From NCBI RefSeq assembly GCF_000473045.1, contig NZ_AXAY01000014.1, positions 192 through 64,191 on the forward strand: 64,000 nt of DNA, written 5' to 3'. Below the pieces are notes generated by a model, which was not told the DNA's origin, ran no database searches, and saw only the letters and a list, made by a program, of their open reading frames with translations. How positions within the stretch are numbered: position 1 is the first letter of the stretch; each line of letters starts with the position of its first letter. Source of the DNA: Bradyrhizobium sp. WSM3983. Its GTDB lineage: Bacteria; Pseudomonadota; Alphaproteobacteria; Rhizobiales; Xanthobacteraceae. A program made the translations under genes and the position numbers. Positions 1 through 8,549 of the stretch are shown here, piece by piece.

Positions 1-17
1 AATGCACCACGATGCAG

Positions 18-932
18 TCACTTAAGCACTGCGATCAACTGAGACACGAGCTTTTCGCGATCTGCGGCACGCAGCTTATCAAGATTGATCTGCTTCCATC
101 GGACTGCGGGAAGCTCTGCCGCTCCATCGACGCCCAACAGAGCCCAATCTGGCTTCCCGAGCTTGAATCCGATCAGAAATTCCCGATGCTTCTTCGGCAT
201 CTTTCCAGATACCTCGGCGATCAAGTCCTCCCGGGCCTTCAATAGCTCGTTTAGCGAGACTGGATCTGAGGTCATACCCTCGAAGCCGTGCTCGAATTCC
301 TGGCGGATATCCTTTCGCCGCGGCACCACAACTTCGGAAATGGGCCGGTCATGGCTGATGAGATAGACGATAAAAGCGCGCCTCAGGTCGTCGCTGATGC
401 CCTCATTCGCCAGAAGATCGCGGATGTCAAAAAGATCGCGAGGATGTTGGCGGTCAAGGGCGGCGACGATTTTTCCTGCGTAAAGGTCGGAAAACGAGAC
501 GACTTGTGTCTCCGCAAAACCAAAGGTCTCCTCGACGTTCGGACGTACGGATCGCATTTCGGGATCGAAGACGCAGCCGCGAAGAACGGGAATGACTTCG
601 ATCTTGATCTGAGCGTCAGCCCTTTGAAGTGTCAGCTTGGTAACGATGCCTTCCGCGCGGTTCAGGACCTCATTCACCTTGACGCCCGGAATTCCCTTGC
701 CAATGGCGACAGCCATTCTTTTCATGCCCGCATCGATCGCGGCCAGTGATTCCGTCCGGCCGGCGACAGGCAGATAGGTCAGGTCGATATCGACTGACAA
801 ACGCGGCATATCACGCACGAACAGATTAATCGCGGTGCCGCCTTTGAGGGCAAAATCCCGTTCCGCCGCAACGAATGGCAAGGTCTCGATCAGCAGCGCG
901 ACCTGATGCCGATAGCGTTCAGACAGGGGCAC
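18..932 (-). CDS. AbiEii/AbiGii-type nucleotidyltransferase toxin
   Basis: 304-residue protein of the nucleotidyltransferase fold used by AbiEii toxins of type IV toxin-antitoxin systems. Near the N-terminus it has the family signature ALKGGTAINLF (residues about 28-38) followed by SVDIDLTYL with the paired acidic residues D48 and D50, the expected metal/nucleotide-binding motif. The start overlaps the 3' end of the upstream antitoxin gene by 14 bases, which implies translational coupling. By family, overproduction of the toxin stalls growth and the pair can abort phage infection; this is inferred here, not shown. The pair sits in an A+T-richer stretch, consistent with lateral acquisition. 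Confidence 0.88.
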   Translation of the reverse strand: MPLSERYRHQVALLIETLPFVAAERDFALKGGTAINLFVRDMPRLSVDIDLTYLPVAGRTESLAAIDAGMKRMAVAIGKGIPGVKVNEVLNRAEGIVTKLTLQRADAQIKIEVIPVLRGCVFDPEMRSVRPNVEETFGFAETQVVSFSDLYAGKIVAALDRQHPRDLFDIRDLLANEGISDDLRRAFIVYLISHDRPISEVVVPRRKDIRQEFEHGFEGMTSDPVSLNELLKAREDLIAEVSGKMPKKHREFLIGFKLGKPDWALLGVDGAAELPAVRWKQINLDKLRAADREKLVSQLIAVLK

Positions 933-1770
933 TGAGATCCTCCGGCACGGTGATCAAATATTTCGAATCGAGCCTTCCGCCTTTCACCAGCATGCGCTTT
1001 CCCTTCCCCAGATCGACCTGGTCGCGGTCTATCTGCTTCAGCCATGAATGGTTGTGGCGGTCAGCGAACCAGAAGAACAACCTTTTGACTTTCACGCTTC
1101 GGCAATCGTCTAGCAGTTTTTGCAGCTTGCGGGGACTGAGGTTGCGCAAGCCCTCAACAAGCATGTCAGCCTGGTGGAAGCTCTCGCTATTCGGCAGCTC
1201 GTCGAGCAGTTCAAGCAACGCACGCTCGGGCGATGAGACGATCAGCGGCCATTCGCCCTCGCCCGATATCTGCTTGAATGGGCCTGCCTGGAATTCATCT
1301 GCGGCTGCGCCGGTATTGTTCTGGACATTCCAGGCGAAGTTCTTGAGCCCCTTCGTCACCGGATCGGCCTTGAAGAGCGTTGTGCTCTTGCGGAATGTGA
1401 AGCGCTCTTTGAGCGGAAGCTTGAAGAGCCATCCGGGCGGGGCATCGGGACCGTACAGATAAACGACGGTCGGCCCTTCAGCCCGGAGGTAGTGCGAAAA
1501 GCCTTGAAGTTCGAGCGCGGTTCGCCCTCCGACGATCAGGGGGCGCTCAAGCAGCGTCTGAAGCGATATGACGGCCTTCTGCCATGTCAGGGTGCCAAGC
1601 GGACGCTTGAAGGTCCCACGCGTCGGCTGAACCAGCCAGCCAGCCGAGACGTACTGGCTGCGCAAACCGGTCGAATAGCCATGCTTCGTCATCCACCTGG
1701 CATCGACCAATAGGCCATCCGGGAGGGTATGTTCGAGGAAGTTTAGCTTTCGTTCGAAAGGCTCAGTCAT
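919..1770 (-). CDS. AbiEi-type antitoxin, transcriptional repressor
   Basis: 283-residue partner of the AbiEii toxin. The N-terminal 20-60 residues read as a winged-helix domain (LVDARWMTKHGYS, then a basic GWLVQPTRGTFKR strand), as in AbiEi antitoxins that bind their own promoter; the rest is the antitoxin domain. It lies immediately upstream of and overlaps the toxin gene, the standard AbiE order. The ATG at 1770 was taken because upstream sequence is A+T-rich and promoter-like. Family knowledge predicts autoregulation through inverted repeats, and a 10-bp palindrome lies about 50 bases upstream of the start. Confidence 0.85.
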   Translation of the reverse strand: MTEPFERKLNFLEHTLPDGLLVDARWMTKHGYSTGLRSQYVSAGWLVQPTRGTFKRPLGTLTWQKAVISLQTLLERPLIVGGRTALELQGFSHYLRAEGPTVVYLYGPDAPPGWLFKLPLKERFTFRKSTTLFKADPVTKGLKNFAWNVQNNTGAAADEFQAGPFKQISGEGEWPLIVSSPERALLELLDELPNSESFHQADMLVEGLRNLSPRKLQKLLDDCRSVKVKRLFFWFADRHNHSWLKQIDRDQVDLGKGKRMLVKGGRLDSKYLITVPEDLSAPV

Positions 1771-2239
1771 GCTTAGTAATATGGCATAATTTCAAACCAA
1801 GGCAAGTTTATAGATTTGCAAATTTGCTAAGCCTGACTATGCAGAAACTCGTAATAAAACCTAGCTCGTCGGGCCACCGCCATCACATTTCGATCTCCAA
1901 TGCGCAGCCATGGGTGAAGCGAAGCGGAAAAGGGAAGCGGTCTTAAACGGGCCGTGTCCCATGCGGCTCGCTTGCTATGCAAGGGTATAGATTAAATCGG
2001 CTCCTCATTCACGCCCAGCCGTCCAGCGACCAATGCAAGCAACCCGTTGGACTTCTGTTGCGACATCGACATCCAGGCTCTACCTCTGGGGCTGCGACTT
2101 CACATCAACTTCGATGGCGCGGCTTGAACTTGTATGATGCCAACTTTGCGTCTCGGGCACCGCATCTACCGGAACGGATCGTCATTCCGTTGCCAGGCAA
2201 AACCGCTTCACATGGCCGGATCTGCTCAAGGCTTCCGCG
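1771..2239. other. Gene-less stretch between abiE and the hydrolase gene
   Basis: About 470 bases without a convincing gene. The first 80 bases are strongly A+T-rich and hold the abiE promoter region. The remainder has one open frame (1977-2300, plus strand) whose product has no recognisable motif and runs antisense into the hydrolase gene, so I do not call it. Confidence 0.5.
1777..1827 (-). promoter_or_regulatory. Candidate abiE promoter and operator palindrome
   Basis: On the minus strand, TTGCCT (1805-1800) and ATATTA (1782-1777) are separated by 17 bases, a tolerable -35/-10 pair very close to the start codon. Just upstream is the perfect palindrome GCAAATTTGC (1818-1827). AbiEi proteins are known to repress through inverted repeats, so this is a reasonable operator, but the -10 match is weak. 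Confidence 0.35.
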
Positions 2240-3094
2240 TCAGTCTCGGCACCGGTGGAGGCCGACGGTTAGGAAGCGATCGAGCATAGCATTGACCTGA
2301 TCTGCAACCTCGATCGTGTTGTAATGTCCGGCGAGCATCGTCTTCGCTATGACCAGCTGTGGACAGATCTCCTGGAGCCGATCGAGATCGCGCGCCATGT
2401 TCACCAGCGGAACATCGGCCGAAATATAAGCCATGGGAATCCAGCAGGCCTCTGCAGCCGGGACCGGATCATAGTTCAGGATAGCGTTCCGCATCATTGA
2501 ATGAGCCACATGCTGTGGCGTTCTCTCGCAGGGCGGAAGTACATAGGTTTCGTAGATCATCTTTCGTCGGGCAGGACCTTCGAAATCGCAGCCAAGCTCC
2601 CATGCGTTCGCCTTTAAGACCGCCAGATAGTCGGGCCCGCCGATACCTTCCAGAAGCGCTCGAACTCCGGGAGATTCGCGCAAGATCGGGGGCGGCATGA
2701 CAATCGTATCGATCATCACCATGCCTGAGGCCAGATCCGGATAACGGCCGCACAGTTCGAGCGCGATCCGGCCTCCCATGCTGTGGCCAATCACAACCGG
2801 CTTGTGCAGTTCCAGTTGAGCGCATTGCCAGGCGATGTCGTCCGCAAATCCTGCCATGGTGTAGTCTTGCTGGGGTGCATCGCTGGAGCCGTGACCGCGA
2901 AGATTGACGGCCACGACGCGACGGCTTTGAGAGAAGTGGGCGATCTGGGGCGTGAAGATGCCGTGGTCACCTGTCCAGCCATTGACAAGGAGCAGCGGAG
3001 GGAGTTGCGCGGCTACAGGTCCGGCCTCAACATGTGCCAAACGTACACCGTCGCGGCTCAACAGAATGGGCCTCAACTTGTGATAAGAGATCAC
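2240..3094 (-). CDS. Alpha/beta hydrolase
   Basis: 284-residue alpha/beta-hydrolase-fold enzyme. The nucleophile elbow GHSMGG places the catalytic serine at about residue 105. An HG-type oxyanion segment is replaced by LLLVNGWTGDHG near residue 40, and the C-terminal AGHYN gives the catalytic histidine at about 257. It is predicted to be cytosolic, with no signal peptide. It is the last gene of a minus-strand set behind a glycosyltransferase and an MFS efflux gene with short gaps, so it may process the same, unknown, small molecule (ester or lactone hydrolysis). Substrate cannot be told from sequence. Confidence 0.82.
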   Translation of the reverse strand: MISYHKLRPILLSRDGVRLAHVEAGPVAAQLPPLLLVNGWTGDHGIFTPQIAHFSQSRRVVAVNLRGHGSSDAPQQDYTMAGFADDIAWQCAQLELHKPVVIGHSMGGRIALELCGRYPDLASGMVMIDTIVMPPPILRESPGVRALLEGIGGPDYLAVLKANAWELGCDFEGPARRKMIYETYVLPPCERTPQHVAHSMMRNAILNYDPVPAAEACWIPMAYISADVPLVNMARDLDRLQEICPQLVIAKTMLAGHYNTIEVADQVNAMLDRFLTVGLHRCRD

Positions 3095-3139
3095 GGTCGC
3101 GTTCCTCCCGAGCTGGGCTTGCCTTCCGTGGACTTCGGC

Positions 3140-4353
3140 TCAGCCTTCGGCCGGAAGAACGATGCCCACGCAAGCCGCCCCCGACAACAAGCAGAAAGCA
3201 AACATCACTACCGCCATCGAAAATACGGAATGCCCGTCGATTGCGCTGGACGAGGCGGCGCCGATCATTTGCACGAAAGTTCTTGCGGCACTGATGGACC
3301 CCATGATTTCCGGTATCTGCCGCAGTGCCTCCTTCGTGGCATACGGCGAGATCAAGCCGAACGACAATGCGACACCGACCATCACCAACACCACGACAAC
3401 AGCCGATTTGCCTCCTATCAGAAGTAGAGATGTGGCCAGGATAGTCGAGAGTGCGAGCTCCACCTTAATCACTTGCGCGAGCGATAGCCCCCGACCGCTG
3501 AGTTTGCTGCTGCCCCGAGCGCCGGCCATGACCCACAGCGAACTTGCTCCGAAGATCACACCATATTCATACGGCTTGAGACACAGAGTATCGATGAAGA
3601 ACAGGGATGAGCCGGTGAAATAAGCAAACATGGATCCAATAGCCGCTGCATTGCAAACGATGTTGCCCACGCAGACGGGATGCCGCTGAATCCGAAGATA
3701 GTTCCGGACGATCGGCGTAGGGCCGAGCCTAGCGTACGGATCAATCTTTGCGCTCTCGCTCATGCCGGACATTGCAATAAGCAACATCAGCCCTCCTGCG
3801 ATTGGCACGAGGTAGATAGCCCGCCAGCTACTGAGGGCGAGGAGCGCTGCGCCGACGGTTGGTGCAATCATCGGGACGATGTAGATTGCCAAAATCACGT
3901 TGGCCATCTTTGCGCCTCCGGCCTCGCCGTCGAAGATGTTCCCGACAATTGCAAAGGCAGCAATTGCAGTAGCGGAAGCATCGGCTCCCTCGACAGCGAA
4001 ATGGACAAGATGAAGCCCAAGCTTGCGATGCCAACAAGTGCACAGCCAAACAAAACGATCGGGTTGCGGCCGACGCAATCCGATATCGGCCCATAAGCGA
4101 GAGGGGGCGCTCCCAAGCTCATGAGATAAACGCTCGTCGCCAAACCCAGTTCGGCCGAGGTCGTTCCGAGATCGTCTCTCGTCGCCGAAAGGCTTGGGAG
4201 GGGCGCGTCAATGCCAAACGTCGGCAAGGAAGCCATAAGACCATGTAACAAGGTGAAGGCGAATGAATCGGGATAAATGCGCAAGGCATCCTTCTCTTTG
4301 ATCGGCGATTGCGCCAGCCGGCGCGTGGAGATGTTTTCACCAGCAAGAGGCAA
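3140..4353 (-). pseudogene. Bcr/CflA-like MFS drug efflux transporter, frameshifted
   Basis: Two overlapping minus-strand frames together make one MFS protein. The N-terminal part (4353 down to about 3995) carries the start of the fold and the loop PISDCVGRNPIVLFG, a variant of the MFS motif after helix 2. The C-terminal part (from about 4000 down to 3140) continues with EGADASATAIAAFAIVGN and the remaining helices through to a normal end. The switch falls where SISL in one frame meets EGAD in the other, near 3985-4005, so a one-base-class indel breaks the gene. It is either a real pseudogene or a sequencing error. It lies between a glycosyltransferase and a hydrolase, suggesting export of a modified compound. 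Confidence 0.75.
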
Positions 4354-4410
4354 TTCATCGAGCAGTAGCCGTTTCGTTGATCGTTTGGCCGGTCCGCAAT
4401 GGACCCAAAT

Positions 4411-5670
4411 TCATGAGTGGCTACGTCGCTGACGTCCGACAGCGGCGAGAAGCTCCATCTCGTTGACAAGACCAGATGTATCGATATCGGCCTTAATAGC
4501 CTCGCCAAGCTTCCGGGCCGCGACTTTGAATTGCGGTTCCGTGATCAGCCGGTTTATGGCTGCCGCAATATCCGGTTCAGAAGCCGTCGGCCCCAATCGA
4601 AGTCCGACCCCCTTCGCCTCGACGCGCGCAGCGTTGGCCAACTGGTCTCGCGCCATTGGCAGAACGAGTTGCGGCAAAGCGTTGATCAGTGAACGGGTGA
4701 CGGTGCCGTGGCCCCCTTGTGATATGACCATGGAAACGTCCCTCATGATGGAGTCATGGGGAGCACCGCGCACCAAACGCACGTTCTGCGGAGCTCGAAA
4801 GTCGGCCACGTCCAGACTCGGACCTGTTGTAAACACAGCGTCGATGTCAACCTTTCCGACGGCGTCGATGACACGCTGAAACAGATCGCGCTGGTTCTGC
4901 GCGCCCGTGCTACAGGCGATCAGCGCGCGAGAACGATCAGGCTGCCCGCGCCATGGAGCCTGCCACGACTTGGACCAATTCGGCACATCGAGCAACGGTC
5001 CAATATAGCGAAAGTTGTCCGGAAGAGAGGTGGCTTCAAAGTCAAAGGCCCGACTGGTCGCGAGCAGAACTCGGTCAGCCCGGTCGAACAGATCCATAAC
5101 GTCAGGAAGAACGGGAAGTCCGCAATCAACGCGGGCCCGATTGAGGATAGGAAGAGACGCATTCATCGCGCCATCGAGAGCGGCACAGGCTGCTGCCACC
5201 TCGGCGTGCTCCTCTGGCGTTTTCGGCTGGCCCAATCCAGACGTAGCTGGCGGCATTCCCGGCAGGATCCGAAGGCTGACGTGAGGCGAAAGAAACGCGA
5301 AAGGTACACCGGACGCTTCCGCCCCAAGTGCCGCTCCGAACAGAAAATCGAGGCTAAGGACGGCATCCGCTGGTAAGCGGCCAATTTCGTCCCGAATATC
5401 TGTCGCGTAAGCAGAGCAAGGCTCAAAGACGACCCTGCGCATCCGATCTTGCAGGTTCGAGACATCTGTTGGATCCGCAGCCTTCCCGATTGGGGCGCTT
5501 CGCCATGATACGAACTCGAAATCGGCGGCGTCGACTTCTGCACGCATGGCGGGGTCCGCAATGACCCGAACATGGTGACCATGCCCGCGCAACCGCCGGG
5601 CCGCGGTGAGCAGCGGACTGAGGTTTCCCAACGTGCCCCACGAGGCGAGGAGAAAACGGTAAGACATCAC
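4411..5670 (-). CDS. GT1-family (MGT-like) glycosyltransferase
   Basis: 419-residue GT-B glycosyltransferase of the family that glycosylates macrolides, flavonoids and sterol-like compounds with nucleotide sugars. The N-terminal GTLGNLSPLLTAARRLRGHGH is the acceptor-domain start. The C-terminal ISQGGHGTVTRSL and LPMARDQLANA segments match the nucleotide-sugar-binding signature of this family. An AAGGAG ribosome site at 5681-5686 fits a GTG start at 5668-5670 (10-base spacing), with an ATG directly after it as the alternative. It leads a minus-strand set with the MFS efflux gene and the alpha/beta hydrolase. Cytosolic; the acceptor is unknown. Confidence 0.85.
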   Translation of the reverse strand: MMSYRFLLASWGTLGNLSPLLTAARRLRGHGHHVRVIADPAMRAEVDAADFEFVSWRSAPIGKAADPTDVSNLQDRMRRVVFEPCSAYATDIRDEIGRLPADAVLSLDFLFGAALGAEASGVPFAFLSPHVSLRILPGMPPATSGLGQPKTPEEHAEVAAACAALDGAMNASLPILNRARVDCGLPVLPDVMDLFDRADRVLLATSRAFDFEATSLPDNFRYIGPLLDVPNWSKSWQAPWRGQPDRSRALIACSTGAQNQRDLFQRVIDAVGKVDIDAVFTTGPSLDVADFRAPQNVRLVRGAPHDSIMRDVSMVISQGGHGTVTRSLINALPQLVLPMARDQLANAARVEAKGVGLRLGPTASEPDIAAAINRLITEPQFKVAARKLGEAIKADIDTSGLVNEMELLAAVGRQRRSHS

Positions 5671-6241
5671 GGAAGTTCAACTCCTTCGCTTCAAAGAAGG
5701 CGGCGCTGTCGCCACTTGCTAAGATAGGCTGCGCGCGTGCGCGGACCTAAGAGGGCCGCAACGTGCCACGCGACCACCCAGTGCGGCGCACGCCTCACCC
5801 ACATAGGTGACCCCGCGTTACGGGCGGCTCGCCGCCCAAGCGCTTCCACGGACTGATTAACCGCCACGATGCACCACTACGGGCCCTCTTGGCTTTGTGA
5901 GATCTTCGATCTGCCTTGACTCCGATCTGTTTCGGCTTGCCATCAAGCGAAGTGACGTGGGCTCTCGAAAAGCATGCTGACTGAATGCGTCACGAGGATG
6001 CCCGCGCTTCATTCGTTCGAAGACATGAATCTCTCAATGCTCACGTGGCGTTGCACTCAAATGTGAGTTGCCAATGAGTAATCGACGCGCCTGCGGGGGT
6101 GTGGCTTTTGGCAACATTTTTCAAGCCTACAACGTAACGCAACGTGAGGTTCAAGCTGTTTTTGTTGACTCCCAGAACCTCATTCGATTTCTGCCGCGAG
6201 CGAGGTGCATGCTCCCGAAGTGCGATAGGAGGAATCTTCCT
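5671..6241. other. Gene-less stretch upstream of the glycosyltransferase and thioesterase
   Basis: About 570 bases between divergent genes. Open frames here are short and unlike known proteins. It should hold the promoters of the glycosyltransferase set (minus strand) and the thioesterase (plus strand). I found no clear attachment site, tRNA or repeat. Confidence 0.45.
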
Positions 6242-6682
6242 GTGACAGGCTCTCTTGATGGCGAAATTCGCGACGGTCGTCATCAAATGCGCGTCCGCGT
6301 TTATTTCGAAGACACTGACTCCGGCCAGATTGTTTATCACGCCAATTTTTTGCGCTTCATGGAACGCGGCAGAACAAATTACTTGCGTTTGCTCGGAATG
6401 AATCAGCAGGAGTTTCTGAAAGAAGCGCGGGGAGATGTGCCGGGCTTTGCCTTCGTTGTCCGTTCAATGACTATCGACTTTCTAAAGCCGGCAATCTTAG
6501 ATGACCTGCTTGAGGTTATCACGGTTCCAGAAGACGTGAGGGGCGCGTCGATTATGCTGCTGCAGGAATGCAGGCGTGGAGACGATCTTTTAGTCACGGC
6601 CCGCGTGCGCCTCGCCTTTATCTCAGGCGGAAAGGCGCAACGTATCCCGAAGGCGCTGCGGCTCGCCATGGAAGGGGCGTAG
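6242..6682 (+). CDS. YbgC-like acyl-CoA thioesterase (hotdog fold), divergent copy
   Basis: 146-residue hotdog-fold thioesterase of the Tol-Pal-associated YbgC family. RVYFEDTDSGQIVYHANFL gives the catalytic Asp of the EDTD motif and the following YHANFLRFMERGR. The start is a GTG at 6242 because AGGAGGA at 6227-6233 sits eight bases before it; the open frame continues further upstream without a ribosome site. Acts on short acyl-CoA in the cytosol by family knowledge; the link to Tol-Pal is through gene neighbourhood in other bacteria. Codon use is more A+T-rich than in the genes downstream, and a truncated second copy follows 90 bases later, so this may be an imported replacement. Confidence 0.85.
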   Translation: MTGSLDGEIRDGRHQMRVRVYFEDTDSGQIVYHANFLRFMERGRTNYLRLLGMNQQEFLKEARGDVPGFAFVVRSMTIDFLKPAILDDLLEVITVPEDVRGASIMLLQECRRGDDLLVTARVRLAFISGGKAQRIPKALRLAMEGA

Positions 6683-6771
6683 AAAAATCTACGCTTATTC
6701 ACGCTGTCGCCCTCCAGCGCCCCAACGGAATCAAGCAGTTAATATCCTGTTGCGATATCGTCAAACCAGAG

Positions 6772-7143
6772 TTTTCAGGCATCGTCTATCACGCCAATTA
6801 TCTGCGCTACATGGAGCGCGGGCGCACCAATCATCTGCGGTTGATGGGGGCGGAGCAGCAGGCGCTGTTCGAGCAGCCCGAGACTGAAGGCGCCGGCTTT
6901 GCTTTCGTTGTGCGCTCAATGCATCTGGATTTTCTCAGGCCTGCACGGATGGACGACGTGCTCGACATCGTGACCTGGCCGGTCGCGGTGAAGGGCGCCT
7001 CCATCATGCTGGCGCAGGAGGTGCGGCGTGGTGAGGACGTACTGGTCAAGGCCGAGGTGCGCGTCGCCTTCATCAGCGGCGGCCGGGCGCAACCGATCCC
7101 GAAATCGATCCGCAGACTGATGAAGGCCGATCTGATTTCGTGA
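6772..7143 (+). pseudogene. ybgC: 5'-truncated ybgC (tol-pal associated thioesterase)
   Basis: Homology to YbgC begins abruptly at FSGIVYHANYLRYMERGR (codon at 6772) and continues to a normal C-terminus (IPKSIRRLMKADLIS). The preceding residues (DIVKPE) do not match the family, so about 30 N-terminal residues including the catalytic Asp of EDTD are gone. Between the stop of the previous gene and this point there is no ATG, GTG or TTG in frame; the only in-frame ATGs lie inside the previous gene or after the active-site segment. Its GC-rich codon use matches the downstream genes, so this looks like the native copy cut at its 5' end. Confidence 0.8.
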
Positions 7144-7221
7144 TCGCCCGATAGGCAAAGGCCTATCGACTCCGGCACGTGCGGCGATAAATTGCCGCTC
7201 CTGCTAACCGATGAGGCCATC

Positions 7222-7689
7222 ATGTCGCGCCCGCCGCTTCCGCCCTTCACCCGAGAGACCGCTGCGCAGAAGGCGCGCATGGCCGAGGACGCCTGGAATT
7301 CGCGCGATCCGGTGCGTGTTTCGCTCGCCTACACCGAGGACAGCCGCTGGCGCAATCGCGCGGAAGTGTTTCAGGGCCGCGAGGCCATCATCGCGTTCCT
7401 CACCCGCAAATGGGAGAAGGAGCATGCCTACCGCCTGATCAAGGACCTCTGGGCCTTCGACGAGAACCGCATCGCGGTGCGCTTCCAGTACGAATGGCAC
7501 GACGCGGCCGGCCAGTGGTATCGCTCCTACGGCAACGAGCAGTGGGAGTTCGACGAGCACGGCCTGATGCGGCGGCGCGAGGCCTCGATCAACGACATCG
7601 CGATTGCCGAGAAGGATCGCCGGTTTCACTGGGCCGCGCCGGGGCCGCGGCCGGCCGATGTGCCGGGGCTGGGAACGGATCCGTTCTGA
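7222..7689 (+). CDS. DUF1348 / NTF2-like protein
   Basis: 155-residue cytosolic protein of the DUF1348 family, an NTF2-like (SnoaL) cone fold. Typical features are the start FTRETAAQKARMAEDAWNSRDP, the WRNRAEVFQGREAI strand and the conserved YGNEQWEFDEHGLMRRREASIND stretch. The ATG at 7222 is preferred over an upstream TTG because family members begin shortly before the FTRETA segment. Function in the family is not established; a small-ligand-binding or isomerase-like role is possible. It stands alone between the truncated ybgC and a convergent glutamine amidotransferase gene. Confidence 0.85.
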   Translation: MSRPPLPPFTRETAAQKARMAEDAWNSRDPVRVSLAYTEDSRWRNRAEVFQGREAIIAFLTRKWEKEHAYRLIKDLWAFDENRIAVRFQYEWHDAAGQWYRSYGNEQWEFDEHGLMRRREASINDIAIAEKDRRFHWAAPGPRPADVPGLGTDPF

Positions 7690-7701
7690 CTAACTCTCAC
7701 C

Positions 7702-7812
7702 CCTCATGGTGAGGAGCCACGAAGCGGCGTCTCGAACCATGCAGGCCCCCGCTGCCGCCTCTAGGCCTCGATCCTTCGAGACGCGCGCAAAAGCGCGCTC
7801 CTCAAGATGAGG
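7702..7812. repeat. Palindromic intergenic element
   Basis: Outer arms CCTCATGGTGAGGAGC (7702-7717) and GCTCCTCAAGATGAGG (7797-7812) are inverted repeats matching at 14 of 16 positions. An inner pair, GCGTCTCGAA and TTCGAGACGC, is a perfect inverted match. The structure and sequence resemble a repeat common between Bradyrhizobium genes. Its right end forms the last codons and stop of the amidotransferase gene. Confidence 0.7.
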
Positions 7813-8521
7813 GGATGGATTTGCGCGCTAGAAATCTCGTAATCGCCCCACCGAGCTTGGCGTGGTCCATCGGCTGCGCCAGCGACGCCCTTGCCGTTGC
7901 GACGACATCCTCCGGTGCCTTGCCGTCGCGCAGCTCGCAGCACACTTGCGCAAACTCCACATCGAACTCCGGATGCGGCTGCACCGTCAGCGTTGCGCCG
8001 TTGGCGTAGAGCAGGCCGGCATGGGGCGTGAACTCGGACGAGAGGATCGTCAGCGCATCATCGGGCGCCTCGATCACCTGGTCCTGATGCGAGCAGGCGA
8101 TCGCGACCGCTTCGCCGTCGACGACGCCGTTCTCCGGCAGCACCTGATAGATGTGCCGGCCGATGCCCCAGCCCTTGTCCGACTTGCGCACGGTGCCGCC
8201 CAAGGCCTGCGCGATCAGCTGATGGCCGAAGCAGACGCCGACCATCGGCGTCTTGTTGGCATAGGCGGTGCGCACGAAATCTTCCAGCGGCGCGATCCAG
8301 TCGAGACCGTCATAGACGCCGGCGGCCGCGCCAGTGATCAGCACGGCCTCGAGCTTGCCGGGATCGGGCAGCGCATCGCCATTGGGGATGCTGACCACGT
8401 CAACCGTGGCTGTCGGATCCTCGGCGCGCACCATGCGCTCGAACATGTCGGGAAAGGAGCCGTGCTGCTCGCGATACTTTTGCGGAACCAGTCCGGTCTC
8501 GATGATGGTGATGCGTGCCAT
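7802..8521 (-). CDS. Class I glutamine amidotransferase-like protein
   Basis: 239-residue type 1 glutamine amidotransferase domain standing alone. The nucleophile elbow VCFGHQ gives Cys97, and HPEF gives His183 and Glu185, so the full Cys-His-Glu triad is present. Free-standing proteins of this type include GMP-synthase-like and gamma-glutamyl hydrolase-like enzymes that release ammonia or cleave gamma-glutamyl bonds. It is followed on the same strand by nothing close, and preceded by the LysR gene that is transcribed the same way, so the two may be one unit (LysR first, 28-base gap). The stop codon lies inside a palindromic repeat. Confidence 0.85.
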   Translation of the reverse strand: MARITIIETGLVPQKYREQHGSFPDMFERMVRAEDPTATVDVVSIPNGDALPDPGKLEAVLITGAAAGVYDGLDWIAPLEDFVRTAYANKTPMVGVCFGHQLIAQALGGTVRKSDKGWGIGRHIYQVLPENGVVDGEAVAIACSHQDQVIEAPDDALTILSSEFTPHAGLLYANGATLTVQPHPEFDVEFAQVCCELRDGKAPEDVVATARASLAQPMDHAKLGGAITRFLARKSIPSS

Positions 8522-8549
8522 GTGCCCCTCAGGTCAAAGCTTGCGAAGC

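Noticed and set aside
1977..2300. 107-codon open frame on the plus strand
   Set aside because: No recognisable motif, no good ribosome-binding site, and it runs antisense into the 3' end of the hydrolase gene.
6568..6771. ATG inside the first thioesterase gene as start of the second copy
   Set aside because: The intervening codons do not resemble the family and the frame overlaps the first gene; the copy is better read as truncated.
1..7143. Search for direct repeats marking attachment sites of the presumed island
   Set aside because: No convincing direct repeat, tRNA or integrase was found within the window; the other end probably lies upstream of position 1.
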